DNA from: a virus
Virus record (IMG/VR): IMGVR_UViG_3300044641_009805
Location: 186,001 to 250,000 of that record
Direction: 5' to 3' (one strand)
DNA: 64,000 nucleotides
In this document: positions 9,447 through 19,239 of the stretch, one piece after another
Layout: the number at the start of each line of letters is the position of its first letter
How positions within the stretch are numbered: position 1 is the stretch's first letter
The notes under the pieces: model-generated
Seen by the model: only the letters and a program-made list of their open reading frames with translations
Told to the model about the DNA's origin: nothing
Database searches by the model: none
Made by a program: the position numbers and the translations under genes

Positions 9447-9728
9447 ATGAAAGACATCGGTTCAAAAGAAGAGTTGTTGAAGCGTTTCCGCGAAGATCCT
9501 GAGGTCGCAGCCGTGCTCAAGAAGGCACCGAACGCGATAGATGGTGCGAAAGCCTTGAAGACGGTGGAACACATACTTGGCACATTGTATGAGGCAATCA
9601 TTCCAGCGATGGCTCAGATGAAGCAGGATCCTGCGGCCGCCTCTAAGATTTCAGAGGCTCTGAAAAGTGGCGAGGGCATAATTAAAGAAAGCGATGGTTC
9701 ACCCATCAATTCTGGATCGAAAGGGTAG
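9447..9728 (+). CDS. Small acidic helical protein, function unknown
   Basis: A 93-residue protein between the tape measure gene and a very large structural protein. It is predicted helical, with Ala/Lys-rich middle segments and a Gly/Ser-rich C terminus. I see no catalytic motif, membrane segment or signal peptide. The start ATG lacks a ribosome site but follows a TATAAT box by eight bases. Its position suggests a tail or baseplate accessory protein; I do not recognise a family. Confidence 0.6.
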   Translation: MKDIGSKEELLKRFREDPEVAAVLKKAPNAIDGAKALKTVEHILGTLYEAIIPAMAQMKQDPAAASKISEALKSGEGIIKESDGSPINSGSKG

Positions 9729-9736
9729 GTCATTCC

Positions 9737-12700
9737 ATGGCCGGAATCAAGACAGGCAATAAGGGGTTCGTCAATCCCGCTGATCAAAACAAGGTTTACA
9801 CGATGGATTCAGCCGCTCCAGGTCAACCCGGGGCGAATGAGAACCCTCCTGACCTTGATCCCGGCAACATGACCGTCGACAACACGGTCAAGGACATCAG
9901 CAAGAAGACTCGAATCACCTTGGGAACGTACCTCAGCAAGGTCACCAAGGGTGAGGTGGGATCTTCGACAAAACCTAACAAGTACATCGTCGATGCCTCG
10001 ACCGACGCCTCCTTACCTTCGGCCATCACTACGGGTGGGTATCCGACGCCCCTGGGCACCTCAGATAATTCTTCACAATTCAACAAGGTGTTGCCAAGCT
10101 CTTTTTCTCCTGATTATGCAAGCATTGCTGGAGGAATCAAGAAAGGCAGATCGGCAGCTCAACTCCCTGACGGCAATGAGATCTTGCGTAACGCCACGGC
10201 CGGCAACACTTCAACGCAGCTCGTTCCGAACACGCCCGTCGACAAGTACACTGCCGCCGTGATTGCCGACAATCGTTGGGACTCACAGAATGAGTTCACG
10301 GGTGGGGAAGACCCGTCGAATCCGAGCGCGGGATTTGAGGTTAAGCTTCAATCCAACGCAGAGTTCGTGATGCCTTCAGGAGAAGCCACTAAGTTCCCTT
10401 CTGCTGAGTATGAACTTGGACTCGCAGAAGCTCAAGCGAAGGTCATAGAGGTCTCAGCTCAAAACGATCAAATCGTAGCCACATCCGATAAACAGTTCAT
10501 AAAAGCATCTCACACCACCCAAGGCGTGCCGACACCTCTTAGCCAACCAGTTGACGTCGGAGAAGGTGCATTTGCGCCGAACGTGAAAAACTCTTACAAT
10601 GAAGAGGATTACGTCAGGTTGAACGTCGGCGCCGCAGATGGCCTTCAAAAGGGTAAAACTTCGGCCGAAGGTCCAAGCGGTCACGATTTCTTGCCAGGAG
10701 CGCAGGTCGCGGGTGGCGTGTTGAAGGGTCCAAAACCTCTTGTTGACTATACAGACGCAGCCGTCAGACCAAACAGGTTGGTGCCTGGCGTTAACTCATT
10801 CACGAATGGTGAAGACCCTTCTTCACCGCCTAAGGACTTCAACGCGATCCTTCAATCTGAAGCAATCCCAGGACTACCCGGTGAAGAAGTTACGACTTCC
10901 TCCAAGTACGAGCTCGATCTCGGGGCCTTGACGAAGAAGCCTGTCGCAGACACTGTTGCTGCAAAGAACGCCTATCCTGTCTCCAAACCTGATATCACCG
11001 ATCTGGACTCAATCTCTTCAGCCGACGGGAAATATCCTGCACCTCTCACTCCTGCAGTCAACGTCAATTCCACTGTGCATGCTGAAAAGGTTACCGATTC
11101 AATGTCAGACGCGTACCCAACAGTCGCGAACTTGATAAAAAAAGGTAAGTCAAACGAGTCCGGTAAGGACGGCAATGAGTTATTGACGAAGGGCGTCACC
11201 ACGAATGCTCAAGGAAAAACCAAGCTAGATCCAGTTCTAAACGTCTACACAGAAACGACGTTAAAAAAGAATGATCAAAAACCTTCAAAACCCCTGATTC
11301 CATCCGAGATTGATCCGACGGCACCTCCTGCTAACTATCATCCCTACTTGGCTGACGTTTCGACTCCTGGTTCTCATACAGGTGCACCTCACGATCAGTT
11401 GACATTGAATGAGTTACGCGGGTTGCCTGTTGCAGCGACGCAAAGAAATAGCTTTCCGATCGATAAGAACACATATGCTCTAGATTCAACCACCACTCAA
11501 GGAATCCCTACTCCTCTTGCTAATTCACAAAACGACGACAGGTTTGTGAATGACAGGGTGAACATAAACCCTCCTTCTTCAGATGCTAGCGTAACCAACT
11601 TTAAAAAAGGAAAAGGCCCAGCCGACAGCAAGTATGACGGTCACAACCTATTAAAAGAAATTGACGGCAATCTCAGCACGGGTCGAAATAGTGACAAGTA
11701 TGCGAAACAAATAGTTCCTATCGTCGGAAAAGGAACGGTCGATTTAGCAACCTCTAAAGGAAACCCTTCTCCTGATAAAACGCCAGCTGATCATCCAATT
11801 AAGACTTACAAGGGTGATAGAGGTTCAACATTATCGTTAGGTAACAATCGTTTCGCTCCTCATGTTGGCTTAGATGCAAAGATACCAGGATTCAATCCCA
11901 CGTTGAAGCTCTCAGACGGAAAATCTATCACAACGATGGAGATGGCACAGATCGGCGCCGGCTTGTCGCAACGAGCCTCTGCAGAGATACCAGGGTACTT
12001 ACAAGGAAAATTCGATCCTAATGGTAACATCGCAGAGATAGCAGCCCAGTTGCCCTCGGTCGTTCAAACCGGCATCCTCAAGGTTGACAACGTCATCTTG
12101 GAAGCGAAAGACATGTTGAATTCCCTGGAAGGATCTTTTCCGACTCGTTCTTTGACTGAGATAGCTCCATTCGGTGATCAATCGTGGGGCGTCATGAACA
12201 ACGTGTCCGAACCCTTTGACGATCCCACCAATATCGGATTAATGATCACGATGATCTTGATGATGATCGCCGTAAGATTGCTACTAGAATTGTTTGCCTT
12301 ACCGACGAATCGACCGTACGGCAAAGTAACAAAGAAAGAAAGTAAAGGTCAAAGGGTCCTAGGATCCTACATGTACACGGAGCCGAATAACACCTTTAGT
12401 TTGTTTCCCTTTGATGTTTACGAGATCTTCGGATTCAAACGTACCATCAATTTATTTATAGATTGTCTACGCGCGGGATTCAATGCTTTCTTTTTAGGAT
12501 ATAGCAAAGCTGATGTCAGTCTCGGGGAACTTGCGTTCGGAGCTTTGGGCATCGGGCTAGATTCTCTCGTAGGCGAAGGTCAAGCCGTCGGTTACAACCT
12601 TGGAGTTTGCAGGACAATTATCAGGTTCGGATTGGTCCTCGCACAGGCGCTTGATAGAGTCATCAGATCGCCCAACATTGTTGCGGGAATAAAGTCAGCC

Positions 12701-14317
12701 GTCGGGATTCTTAGAATCATCAGATCTTCAAAGTTTATCGCTTCTTTTAACGTGTTCACGTCGTTAGGAGACACACTAATAGAGAGATCGAAACAATCTG
12801 CGATAAAAGGGTTGAAAGGTCCTGACGGGAATGACTTGACAGTAGCTGCAATTGACGCAGCAGAACCGAATACTATCATGCATTCTTCCGTGTTAAAGAG
12901 TAGATTGTCGGGGGGTGGATCTTATAACGCGACATTGGCTTGGAGCTCTCAGCGTGCGCCTTCGTTGTATTTGGTGTCTAGTAACGTTTATTCATTACAG
13001 AGAGCTGACACTATCAACGGCAATAAGCTGGAATCTTTCAAAGGAGGCCGTGCTTTACCTTTAGAATACGTTGGCATAGAAGATCCAAACAAAATAGTAT
13101 CTCGTGAGTATCATGCTAGCGGAAACGGCGCAAGAATCCCCAATGACGTTAGAAAAAAGTTAGAAGATGCCCTCGACGCTGAGTATGTGCCTTTTTCATT
13201 CCATGACGTCAGAACGAATGAAATCGTGTCTTTCCATGCGTTTTTAAATTCGTTGACAGATGATTATAATGCGCAGTATGACTCCGTCGACGGTTTCGGA
13301 AGAATTGAACCCGTGAAAATCTACAAAGGAACCACACGTAGGATAGGAATGTCGTTCGTAGTGGCGTCCACAAGCGATAACGACTTTGATAGAATGTGGG
13401 TAAAGATTAACAAACTTTTGACGATGATCTATCCTCAATACACAAGAGGTAGGGATCTTCTGGGCGAGAACTACAGATTTGTAGCTCCGTTCAGCCAGCT
13501 TGTCGGAGCTTCACCTTTAGTAAGAATAAGACTAGGAGATCTTTTTAGATCCAACTACTCTAGGTTTTCTCTCGCTAGATTGTTTGGGATGGCTGATGGA
13601 AATGTGGAATTCCCAGATGCAGACGGCAATCCAGCGAAGATAGAATTACAAAATAAAGCAGCAACATCAGAGAATCAAAAAAAGTATCAAGAAGCAACGA
13701 CCACATTCGAAGTCGGCGAAGAAGTAGAAATTACAGATGAAAACATCAAGAAAGAGCTTGACAGATACATCAGCGTTGAAAATGTAATAACAAATGATGC
13801 AGGGGAACCAGTCTCTAGTGAAACAATTCCAGCTGTTGATGCAACAAAGAAGCGTACTTACAAAGTAAAAAATGTTGTGTTTGGTTCATACTTGGTTGCG
13901 TCGGAAGTGGAAAATCAAGTAATAGAAACTAAAATTGTTAGTAGTACAAATTTGAAAAAGACGCCAGAAAACTTGAAAAAAATATCTCAAAAAATTTTTG
14001 GGGAAGATTCTAAAGGTGTCGGTTTTGATGCTGTTGCCAACTTCATGAATCCTGACAACAACGCCATCACCAAGTCTTTCGAGTCCGCCGGTGGCAAAGG
14101 CCTTGCTGGATTCATCGAATCAATGCAATTCGACTGGTTGAATCAAACGACCTGGTCGGTCGATCTTGGAAGAACTGCTCCCAAGATGTGTAAGGTCACG
14201 ATCAGCTTTAGCCCGATTCATGACATCACTCCTGGTATCGATCATATGGGTTATAATCGTGCTCCCGTATATCCAGTTGGCGCCGCGATGGGTAATTCAA
14301 AAGAGAAGGCAAAGTAA
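9737..14317 (+). CDS. Large virion structural protein with four ~160-residue N-terminal repeats
   Basis: A 1526-residue protein in the baseplate region. The N-terminal ~700 residues consist of four degenerate repeats, marked by a PTPL/PAPL motif at residues 101, 263, 432 and 589. Each continues with a KKGK/KGK segment, a DG(N/H)ELL-like segment and mostly a GEDPS/EIDPT-like segment. A hydrophobic segment lies near residues 835-855 (MITMILMMIAVRLLLELFAL). The C-terminal ~450 residues are a globular region with YVPFSFHDVRTNEIV and later FVVASTSDNDFDRMW. A short AT-rich stretch (about 13630-14010) interrupts the GC-rich C-terminal part. It is probably a baseplate or tail-associated protein, placed between tape measure and gp53-like genes; family not recognised. 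Confidence 0.65.
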   Translation: MAGIKTGNKGFVNPADQNKVYTMDSAAPGQPGANENPPDLDPGNMTVDNTVKDISKKTRITLGTYLSKVTKGEVGSSTKPNKYIVDASTDASLPSAITTGGYPTPLGTSDNSSQFNKVLPSSFSPDYASIAGGIKKGRSAAQLPDGNEILRNATAGNTSTQLVPNTPVDKYTAAVIADNRWDSQNEFTGGEDPSNPSAGFEVKLQSNAEFVMPSGEATKFPSAEYELGLAEAQAKVIEVSAQNDQIVATSDKQFIKASHTTQGVPTPLSQPVDVGEGAFAPNVKNSYNEEDYVRLNVGAADGLQKGKTSAEGPSGHDFLPGAQVAGGVLKGPKPLVDYTDAAVRPNRLVPGVNSFTNGEDPSSPPKDFNAILQSEAIPGLPGEEVTTSSKYELDLGALTKKPVADTVAAKNAYPVSKPDITDLDSISSADGKYPAPLTPAVNVNSTVHAEKVTDSMSDAYPTVANLIKKGKSNESGKDGNELLTKGVTTNAQGKTKLDPVLNVYTETTLKKNDQKPSKPLIPSEIDPTAPPANYHPYLADVSTPGSHTGAPHDQLTLNELRGLPVAATQRNSFPIDKNTYALDSTTTQGIPTPLANSQNDDRFVNDRVNINPPSSDASVTNFKKGKGPADSKYDGHNLLKEIDGNLSTGRNSDKYAKQIVPIVGKGTVDLATSKGNPSPDKTPADHPIKTYKGDRGSTLSLGNNRFAPHVGLDAKIPGFNPTLKLSDGKSITTMEMAQIGAGLSQRASAEIPGYLQGKFDPNGNIAEIAAQLPSVVQTGILKVDNVILEAKDMLNSLEGSFPTRSLTEIAPFGDQSWGVMNNVSEPFDDPTNIGLMITMILMMIAVRLLLELFALPTNRPYGKVTKKESKGQRVLGSYMYTEPNNTFSLFPFDVYEIFGFKRTINLFIDCLRAGFNAFFLGYSKADVSLGELAFGALGIGLDSLVGEGQAVGYNLGVCRTIIRFGLVLAQALDRVIRSPNIVAGIKSAVGILRIIRSSKFIASFNVFTSLGDTLIERSKQSAIKGLKGPDGNDLTVAAIDAAEPNTIMHSSVLKSRLSGGGSYNATLAWSSQRAPSLYLVSSNVYSLQRADTINGNKLESFKGGRALPLEYVGIEDPNKIVSREYHASGNGARIPNDVRKKLEDALDAEYVPFSFHDVRTNEIVSFHAFLNSLTDDYNAQYDSVDGFGRIEPVKIYKGTTRRIGMSFVVASTSDNDFDRMWVKINKLLTMIYPQYTRGRDLLGENYRFVAPFSQLVGASPLVRIRLGDLFRSNYSRFSLARLFGMADGNVEFPDADGNPAKIELQNKAATSENQKKYQEATTTFEVGEEVEITDENIKKELDRYISVENVITNDAGEPVSSETIPAVDATKKRTYKVKNVVFGSYLVASEVENQVIETKIVSSTNLKKTPENLKKISQKIFGEDSKGVGFDAVANFMNPDNNAITKSFESAGGKGLAGFIESMQFDWLNQTTWSVDLGRTAPKMCKVTISFSPIHDITPGIDHMGYNRAPVYPVGAAMGNSKEKAK

Positions 14318-14323
14318 AAAGTT

Positions 14324-14623
14324 ATGGCGATATTCAGCAGGTATAGAGGGTCTCCTAGGTTAGGTTTCAACGAACAGTTCGGAACGTCGCGTGCCGTGGC
14401 CACCATTCGAGCCGCACTCGCCGAAGGCGTGCTTCCGATCATCGACACGGTGACCCTGCAAGGAAATCAGAGGTTGGATCACCTGGCTGCAACTTATTAC
14501 AAGGATTCGAGATACTGGTGGGTTCTTGCGGCAGCCAGCGAAATAGGGTGGGGATTGCAGCTACCACCAGGAACGGTGATCGTAGTGCCAGATCTAAACG
14601 CAGTGTCAGTTCTCATAGGGTGA
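14324..14623 (+). CDS. Baseplate wedge-type protein with LysM-like domain (T4 gp53-like)
   Basis: A 99-residue protein. The C-terminal half has the LysM-like pattern of gp53-type baseplate proteins: a segment LDHLAATYYKDSRYWWVL followed by GTVIVVPDL. In T4, gp53 is a baseplate wedge component that joins wedges around the hub; the LysM fold serves protein interaction rather than necessarily peptidoglycan binding. It lies between two large baseplate-like genes with only a few bases on either side, so all three are probably cotranscribed. The assignment is by motif. Confidence 0.65.
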   Translation: MAIFSRYRGSPRLGFNEQFGTSRAVATIRAALAEGVLPIIDTVTLQGNQRLDHLAATYYKDSRYWWVLAAASEIGWGLQLPPGTVIVVPDLNAVSVLIG

Positions 14624-14626
14624 TAG

Positions 14627-17600
14627 ATGGCTTTTAAATTCGATAACATCGCAGATCTTTATCGCAGTTTCGAGACAGTCGACGTCCTCGGCTCACAAAA
14701 GCAAGCGTCCTTGTCCGGGGTCGAAGGTGCCACGGAGGACATGTTTACAGCTTTACGTAACATTCTGCTTCAAAATAATGATAAAGTTCTCAACGGCGCT
14801 GAGATATTTGCCAAACTCAAAGAGCTTGCGGGAAAAGATAAAGAAAAAAGCAGAACGCTCGCAAAGCTCTTCAGAGTGTACACGACGAACGTTGGAGACA
14901 AGAATGGCAACAGCGGCGCGGAAAGTATCGCAACGTGGTACAATGAAAATGGAAGACCGTCTGCATACACCTACCTAGACAACGACGGTACCTATAAAGA
15001 AGGTAACTTCGATTTGATGATCCCCAAGCTCGCCGGTGATTCAACTGAGATTCCTTATCCCGAGTTGACATACCTCCTCGTCGACGCTCCCAATATTGAC
15101 TTGAAACTTCGCAACGCAGACAAGGCCGAGACGTTTCTAAATTACGTGCCTGGCATCATCGCATCACAGCTCGTGCCTTACCTTTCGGCTGAGTTCACGT
15201 TGCACCGGAACAACGATAAAAACACGACGGCCACGAATCGTCCCTTGATGACGATGAGCCCCCTTAAGTTCTTGTTGGGCGCTGACACGTCGACGATACC
15301 TGACAAGAACAAACCTCTCACCGCGAACGCGATGATCTACGACGCGATGACAAGGAACAACTTCTTTAACTCGGTCGGTATAGAGAAGGTAGATTTTGTT
15401 AAAAGAAAAAATGCGCAGCTGAAGCAGCAATATGATTTTCAATTATTGCAGTACAATTTGTTACCTCCACAAGACAAATTGAAGGCATCCCCACCAAAAG
15501 AGCCAGATTACCTCAAACAGATAGATAATCCGACCCCTGATCCTAAACCCTCAGGAGCTTTCACGACAGTGACGGGTATGGAGATGTTCACCATGCCTCA
15601 GACGCTGATCAACATGGATTATGATCAGACAGCAAGTCCCAGGTATCACCCTGTCATCAATCCCATGTTACCTTTTGGAACCATCACAGATTTTTCTGTC
15701 AACGTCCAATCTTCGGTTGGAACGTTCTCGTTCAAGACGGCGAAGATGACGTTGAAAATATTCGACAGGTCTAGGTTGGTCGAGATAGCCGACTTCATCA
15801 GCCCTAAGCTGTACAAGTCCACGACGATTTGGGTGACGTATGGGTGGCGGGCCCCCGCGCTTCCTGCGAACGATCCGTCACAGGACAATCCTTACTTTCG
15901 TTTCATCAATGAAACAATGCTAAAGAGAGAAGCGTACGGAGTCATCAACTCTAGCATACAGATAGACAGCAACGGCGTGGCGACGGTGACTCTTTCTCTA
16001 TCATCTCAAGGAGGCAATGAGGTGATAATCTCAAGTCCAGACGCTATCTCTAACAGCTTTGACGTGTTCCAGCAGAAGCTCTCCGCCGACATAAGTAGGA
16101 TACAAGAGCTAGCAGCTCGCTTGGGTTTGCCTGCCATCTACGCCGCAGCTCCTGACATCCGTGGTTCAGTGTTGATGTCGTCTGTTAATTCTGGAAACTT
16201 GTCGACTGCGGATACAAAGACTCTGAATGCTGAAATAGCCGGATTGACAAACGCTCTTAATAGTAGTAAGAGTGGCGACGCGGCAACGAAGCAAGAATTT
16301 CTGGGACTGCTAAAAAAGCTTTATTCTCCCGCAAATAACGCGGAGACGGAGCTTGCTAAACAGGCTAACGCAACCTCCGCAGAGAGATTCTCTGAGCTTG
16401 CGAAAGCGAAAGACTTCTTTGCCGTGGTGAAAGACGCAAAAAAGCAGGACGCAAAAAAGTTTGCGAACGATCAACCAGCTCTCACGAAACATCCTCTGCT
16501 TGATATAATGAATAACAGCCCAGGACAAAGAGATTATTCTGAGACCGCTGAGGCTTTGGTGTATGGTGATTACGGTACAAACTCGTTTGGGAAGGTTTTT
16601 GCTGTATACTTCGCCGCCCTGGCCCGCGCCATGGCCGGCAACGTGGTGGATGAGTTTCAGGTCATTTTCTATAAATTAAATCATCGGGCAGGCAAGGCTC
16701 GTGGTTTGAACATAGCTGAGTTCCCGATCGACGTGCCGACTTTGAAATCTGCTTATGCAAAAAGGGTCAAGCAACAAAAGGGTGATCGAATGTCGTTTTC
16801 TTCTTTCATGGAGATCGTTAGAGAATCTCAGTTTGGTGACATGAAGAATCGCGCGTATGGGTTCAGCGATCAATACAAGGTCGACAAGACGAATGGCACT
16901 TTAGTCGCAAAGGATGAAAAAGCCAACACGACCATCTCTAAATTGGCAATCGACAACTGGGGTGCAGATGGTCCATTCTTGTTACCAATGGTGGATTTTT
17001 ACATTGAAACCTTGTCAAAGGGATCCCAACACAGCACGACTGATCTGTTAGAAAAGTACACGATTGCGGCCAACGAATCTGACGGGAGGTTCAAGGCCCG
17101 AGGTCAGACGCGCATCATGAGAATCCACATTTATGACCGCGCGGCGACTCCTCATCAAACCGCCGAGACTTACATGAAAGCTGCGAGCGGTCTAGGATAC
17201 GTCGCTGTCGAGAACGATATCGGTCAGCAGACGGGCACCAGAGTAGTATCGGATGAAAACTCGGCTCAAATGAAGGCGAATGCTGGTCAGCTCGACGCCG
17301 CAAAAGCGGAAATTGGAGATTTAAAACAGAAAACAGGATTGACCGCCCAGCAGACGCTCACTGAGGCTGAATCAATCATCAACAAGCGATTCCCAGGCGC
17401 CAACGTGAAGTTTAAGGCGAGATTTATAAAACCTCGTGGTGAAGATGGCAAATCGGCTCCTAGCTTTGAGGTCATAAAGAGAGAGATCTCGCGCCTGGTT
17501 CCCACCCTAAATGTGGGATCAAACGGCACAATGATCTCTAACGTGAACTATTCCACGAACCAAGACGCGTTGCTGTCCACCATCATGATGCTCAGGAACA

Positions 17601-17965
17601 CTTCCGACGCGGCGAACCCTTCGGAACCCAACGGTTCGGGGGCTGGAGATCTGCCGATGAGAGTCGTGCAGGGCACCATGTCGTTGACGACGATGGGTTG
17701 TCCAATACTCGAATACATGCAACAATTCTTTATAGATCTAAACACTGGTACGACTGTTGACAACCTCTACAACGTCATCAGCCTGAATCACAACATGTCT
17801 CCTGGAAAGTTCACGACAGAGTTGAAGCTAGCCTTTGCCGACGCATATGGAACGTTCGAAGGAGCTCAATCGGTGGTCGCCGGGTTGACCACACAATTAA
17901 GCACTGTTACTGCTGGGATCAATGCCCAGGCCGCCCGCAACGCGCAGAAAAAGCCAGGTGGTTGA
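14627..17965 (+). CDS. Large baseplate hub-like structural protein
   Basis: A 1112-residue protein following the gp53-like gene by three bases. Around residues 345-430 it has a beta-rich segment (TDFSVNVQSSVGTFSFKTAKM, then LKIFDRSRL and IWVTYGW), resembling the barrel domains of gp27/hub proteins in contractile tails. Coiled-coil and Lys/Ala-rich segments occupy roughly residues 480-640. A later beta-rich domain near the end includes RVVQGTMSLTTMGCPILEYMQ, similar to hub-type proteins. I infer a hub role from context and fold-like patterns. It lacks a recognisable lysozyme domain. This is the last clear tail gene in the run. Confidence 0.55.
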   Translation: MAFKFDNIADLYRSFETVDVLGSQKQASLSGVEGATEDMFTALRNILLQNNDKVLNGAEIFAKLKELAGKDKEKSRTLAKLFRVYTTNVGDKNGNSGAESIATWYNENGRPSAYTYLDNDGTYKEGNFDLMIPKLAGDSTEIPYPELTYLLVDAPNIDLKLRNADKAETFLNYVPGIIASQLVPYLSAEFTLHRNNDKNTTATNRPLMTMSPLKFLLGADTSTIPDKNKPLTANAMIYDAMTRNNFFNSVGIEKVDFVKRKNAQLKQQYDFQLLQYNLLPPQDKLKASPPKEPDYLKQIDNPTPDPKPSGAFTTVTGMEMFTMPQTLINMDYDQTASPRYHPVINPMLPFGTITDFSVNVQSSVGTFSFKTAKMTLKIFDRSRLVEIADFISPKLYKSTTIWVTYGWRAPALPANDPSQDNPYFRFINETMLKREAYGVINSSIQIDSNGVATVTLSLSSQGGNEVIISSPDAISNSFDVFQQKLSADISRIQELAARLGLPAIYAAAPDIRGSVLMSSVNSGNLSTADTKTLNAEIAGLTNALNSSKSGDAATKQEFLGLLKKLYSPANNAETELAKQANATSAERFSELAKAKDFFAVVKDAKKQDAKKFANDQPALTKHPLLDIMNNSPGQRDYSETAEALVYGDYGTNSFGKVFAVYFAALARAMAGNVVDEFQVIFYKLNHRAGKARGLNIAEFPIDVPTLKSAYAKRVKQQKGDRMSFSSFMEIVRESQFGDMKNRAYGFSDQYKVDKTNGTLVAKDEKANTTISKLAIDNWGADGPFLLPMVDFYIETLSKGSQHSTTDLLEKYTIAANESDGRFKARGQTRIMRIHIYDRAATPHQTAETYMKAASGLGYVAVENDIGQQTGTRVVSDENSAQMKANAGQLDAAKAEIGDLKQKTGLTAQQTLTEAESIINKRFPGANVKFKARFIKPRGEDGKSAPSFEVIKREISRLVPTLNVGSNGTMISNVNYSTNQDALLSTIMMLRNTSDAANPSEPNGSGAGDLPMRVVQGTMSLTTMGCPILEYMQQFFIDLNTGTTVDNLYNVISLNHNMSPGKFTTELKLAFADAYGTFEGAQSVVAGLTTQLSTVTAGINAQAARNAQKKPGG

Positions 17966-18000
17966 AAATCCGCTCATCGACGTGTTACCATATATGTTGC

Positions 18001-19188
18001 ATGGATGTTGCTCTAGAATCGTCCTTGTTGGGAACGAACCAACACCTTCTCGTGTCGGATGATGGTTACTCGAGAATCAAAAAGATTCCTGATGAAGTCT
18101 GGCGATGTTCTCTAGACCGCCGTGAGGACGCGACTTTCTGTTGGAATACTCTGCAGATGTTGCATGACAAGTCAGAGGTCCCTCAACCTCCTGAGGCACA
18201 CGTCAGGTCGATTCGTTCCTTGATGAAGGAAGGGATTCCTCCATGGTCGATGGTTCTGCCCCCAACGATCTACAGGACATACCTAGATTCACTCGTGGCT
18301 TTTTCAAAAAAGAAGGTTGATGAAACAACAATCGAATATTATAAGAATATTTGGATGCATGCTTCCTCTCTTCTGTCATCATTAAAACCTGCAAAGGTTG
18401 ATGGTGCATTGGTTGAAGCCTTGTGCGAATCAGTTCACAATTCTCAAATCGTTTCCACATTCAAGGCCCGCGCGGGAGGATACGCTCATCCTATCACGTA
18501 TGACAGGTTTGGGACGGTGACGGGTCGTCTCACAGTGTCCTCAGGTCCAAATATTCTGTTGCTGAAGAAAGAAAACAGGAGGTTGTTGAAACCTTCGACG
18601 ATCGGAGGATACGTGGTTTCATTGGACTTTTCATCTCTTGAAGCGAGGATTCTGCTCTATGAATCCGGCAGAGGTTGCGAAGCGGCCGATCTCTACGCGG
18701 ATATAGCGACACGTTTGGGTGGCATACCCAGGAACGTAGTGAAGGCAGCTGTTCTGGCTGAACTGTATGGATCTTCCAGAAATGCCCTGGCTTTGACTCT
18801 CGGCATGTCAAACGATGACCTATCACGCTTCATAAGCAAAGTTGGAGAGATCATAGACACTCGAGCCTTGCTTTCTAACCTAAAGAGGCAATTTTCTCGT
18901 GAGGGTTTCATCACGAACAAGTATGGTCGAAGGATCGAGGTCTCTCGCCCGCAGGACAACATCTTCATCAATTATTACGCTCAGAGCACGGGCGTCGATG
19001 TGGCTCTCGTAGGATTCAACAAGATTTTGACGTCGCTGGGTAACGACGGGATCAGGCCTCTTTTCGTTCTTCACGATGCTCTCATACTAGACGTAAGAGA
19101 GGACAGGATAAAAGACGTGGAATCCGTCGAGTCAGTTAAAGTTCCAGGTTATGAATTTGAATTTCCGTTGAAGTTAGAAAAAATCTGA
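18001..19188 (+). CDS. Very small family A DNA polymerase (PolA-type palm domain)
   Basis: A 395-residue protein holding the polymerase part of a Pol I-like enzyme, without a 3'-5' exonuclease domain. Motif A is SLDFSSLEARI with Asp209; motif B is RNVVKAAVLAELYG with Arg244, Lys248 and Tyr256; motif C is LHDALILDV with His358 and Asp359. Two features are unusual. The residue equivalent to E. coli Phe762 is Leu252, and the Glu normally following the catalytic Asp in motif C is Ala360. ATG 18001 is chosen over TTG 17962 because homology-like sequence begins there and it follows a TATATG-like box. The same genome encodes a family C replicase at 43832, so this enzyme may serve repair, lagging-strand or specialised synthesis. 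Confidence 0.85.
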   Translation: MDVALESSLLGTNQHLLVSDDGYSRIKKIPDEVWRCSLDRREDATFCWNTLQMLHDKSEVPQPPEAHVRSIRSLMKEGIPPWSMVLPPTIYRTYLDSLVAFSKKKVDETTIEYYKNIWMHASSLLSSLKPAKVDGALVEALCESVHNSQIVSTFKARAGGYAHPITYDRFGTVTGRLTVSSGPNILLLKKENRRLLKPSTIGGYVVSLDFSSLEARILLYESGRGCEAADLYADIATRLGGIPRNVVKAAVLAELYGSSRNALALTLGMSNDDLSRFISKVGEIIDTRALLSNLKRQFSREGFITNKYGRRIEVSRPQDNIFINYYAQSTGVDVALVGFNKILTSLGNDGIRPLFVLHDALILDVREDRIKDVESVESVKVPGYEFEFPLKLEKI

Positions 19189-19239
19189 CTCTTCCTTGTC
19201 GCTGTGAACAACAACGTCGTGAAAGAGTAATGTGATTTT

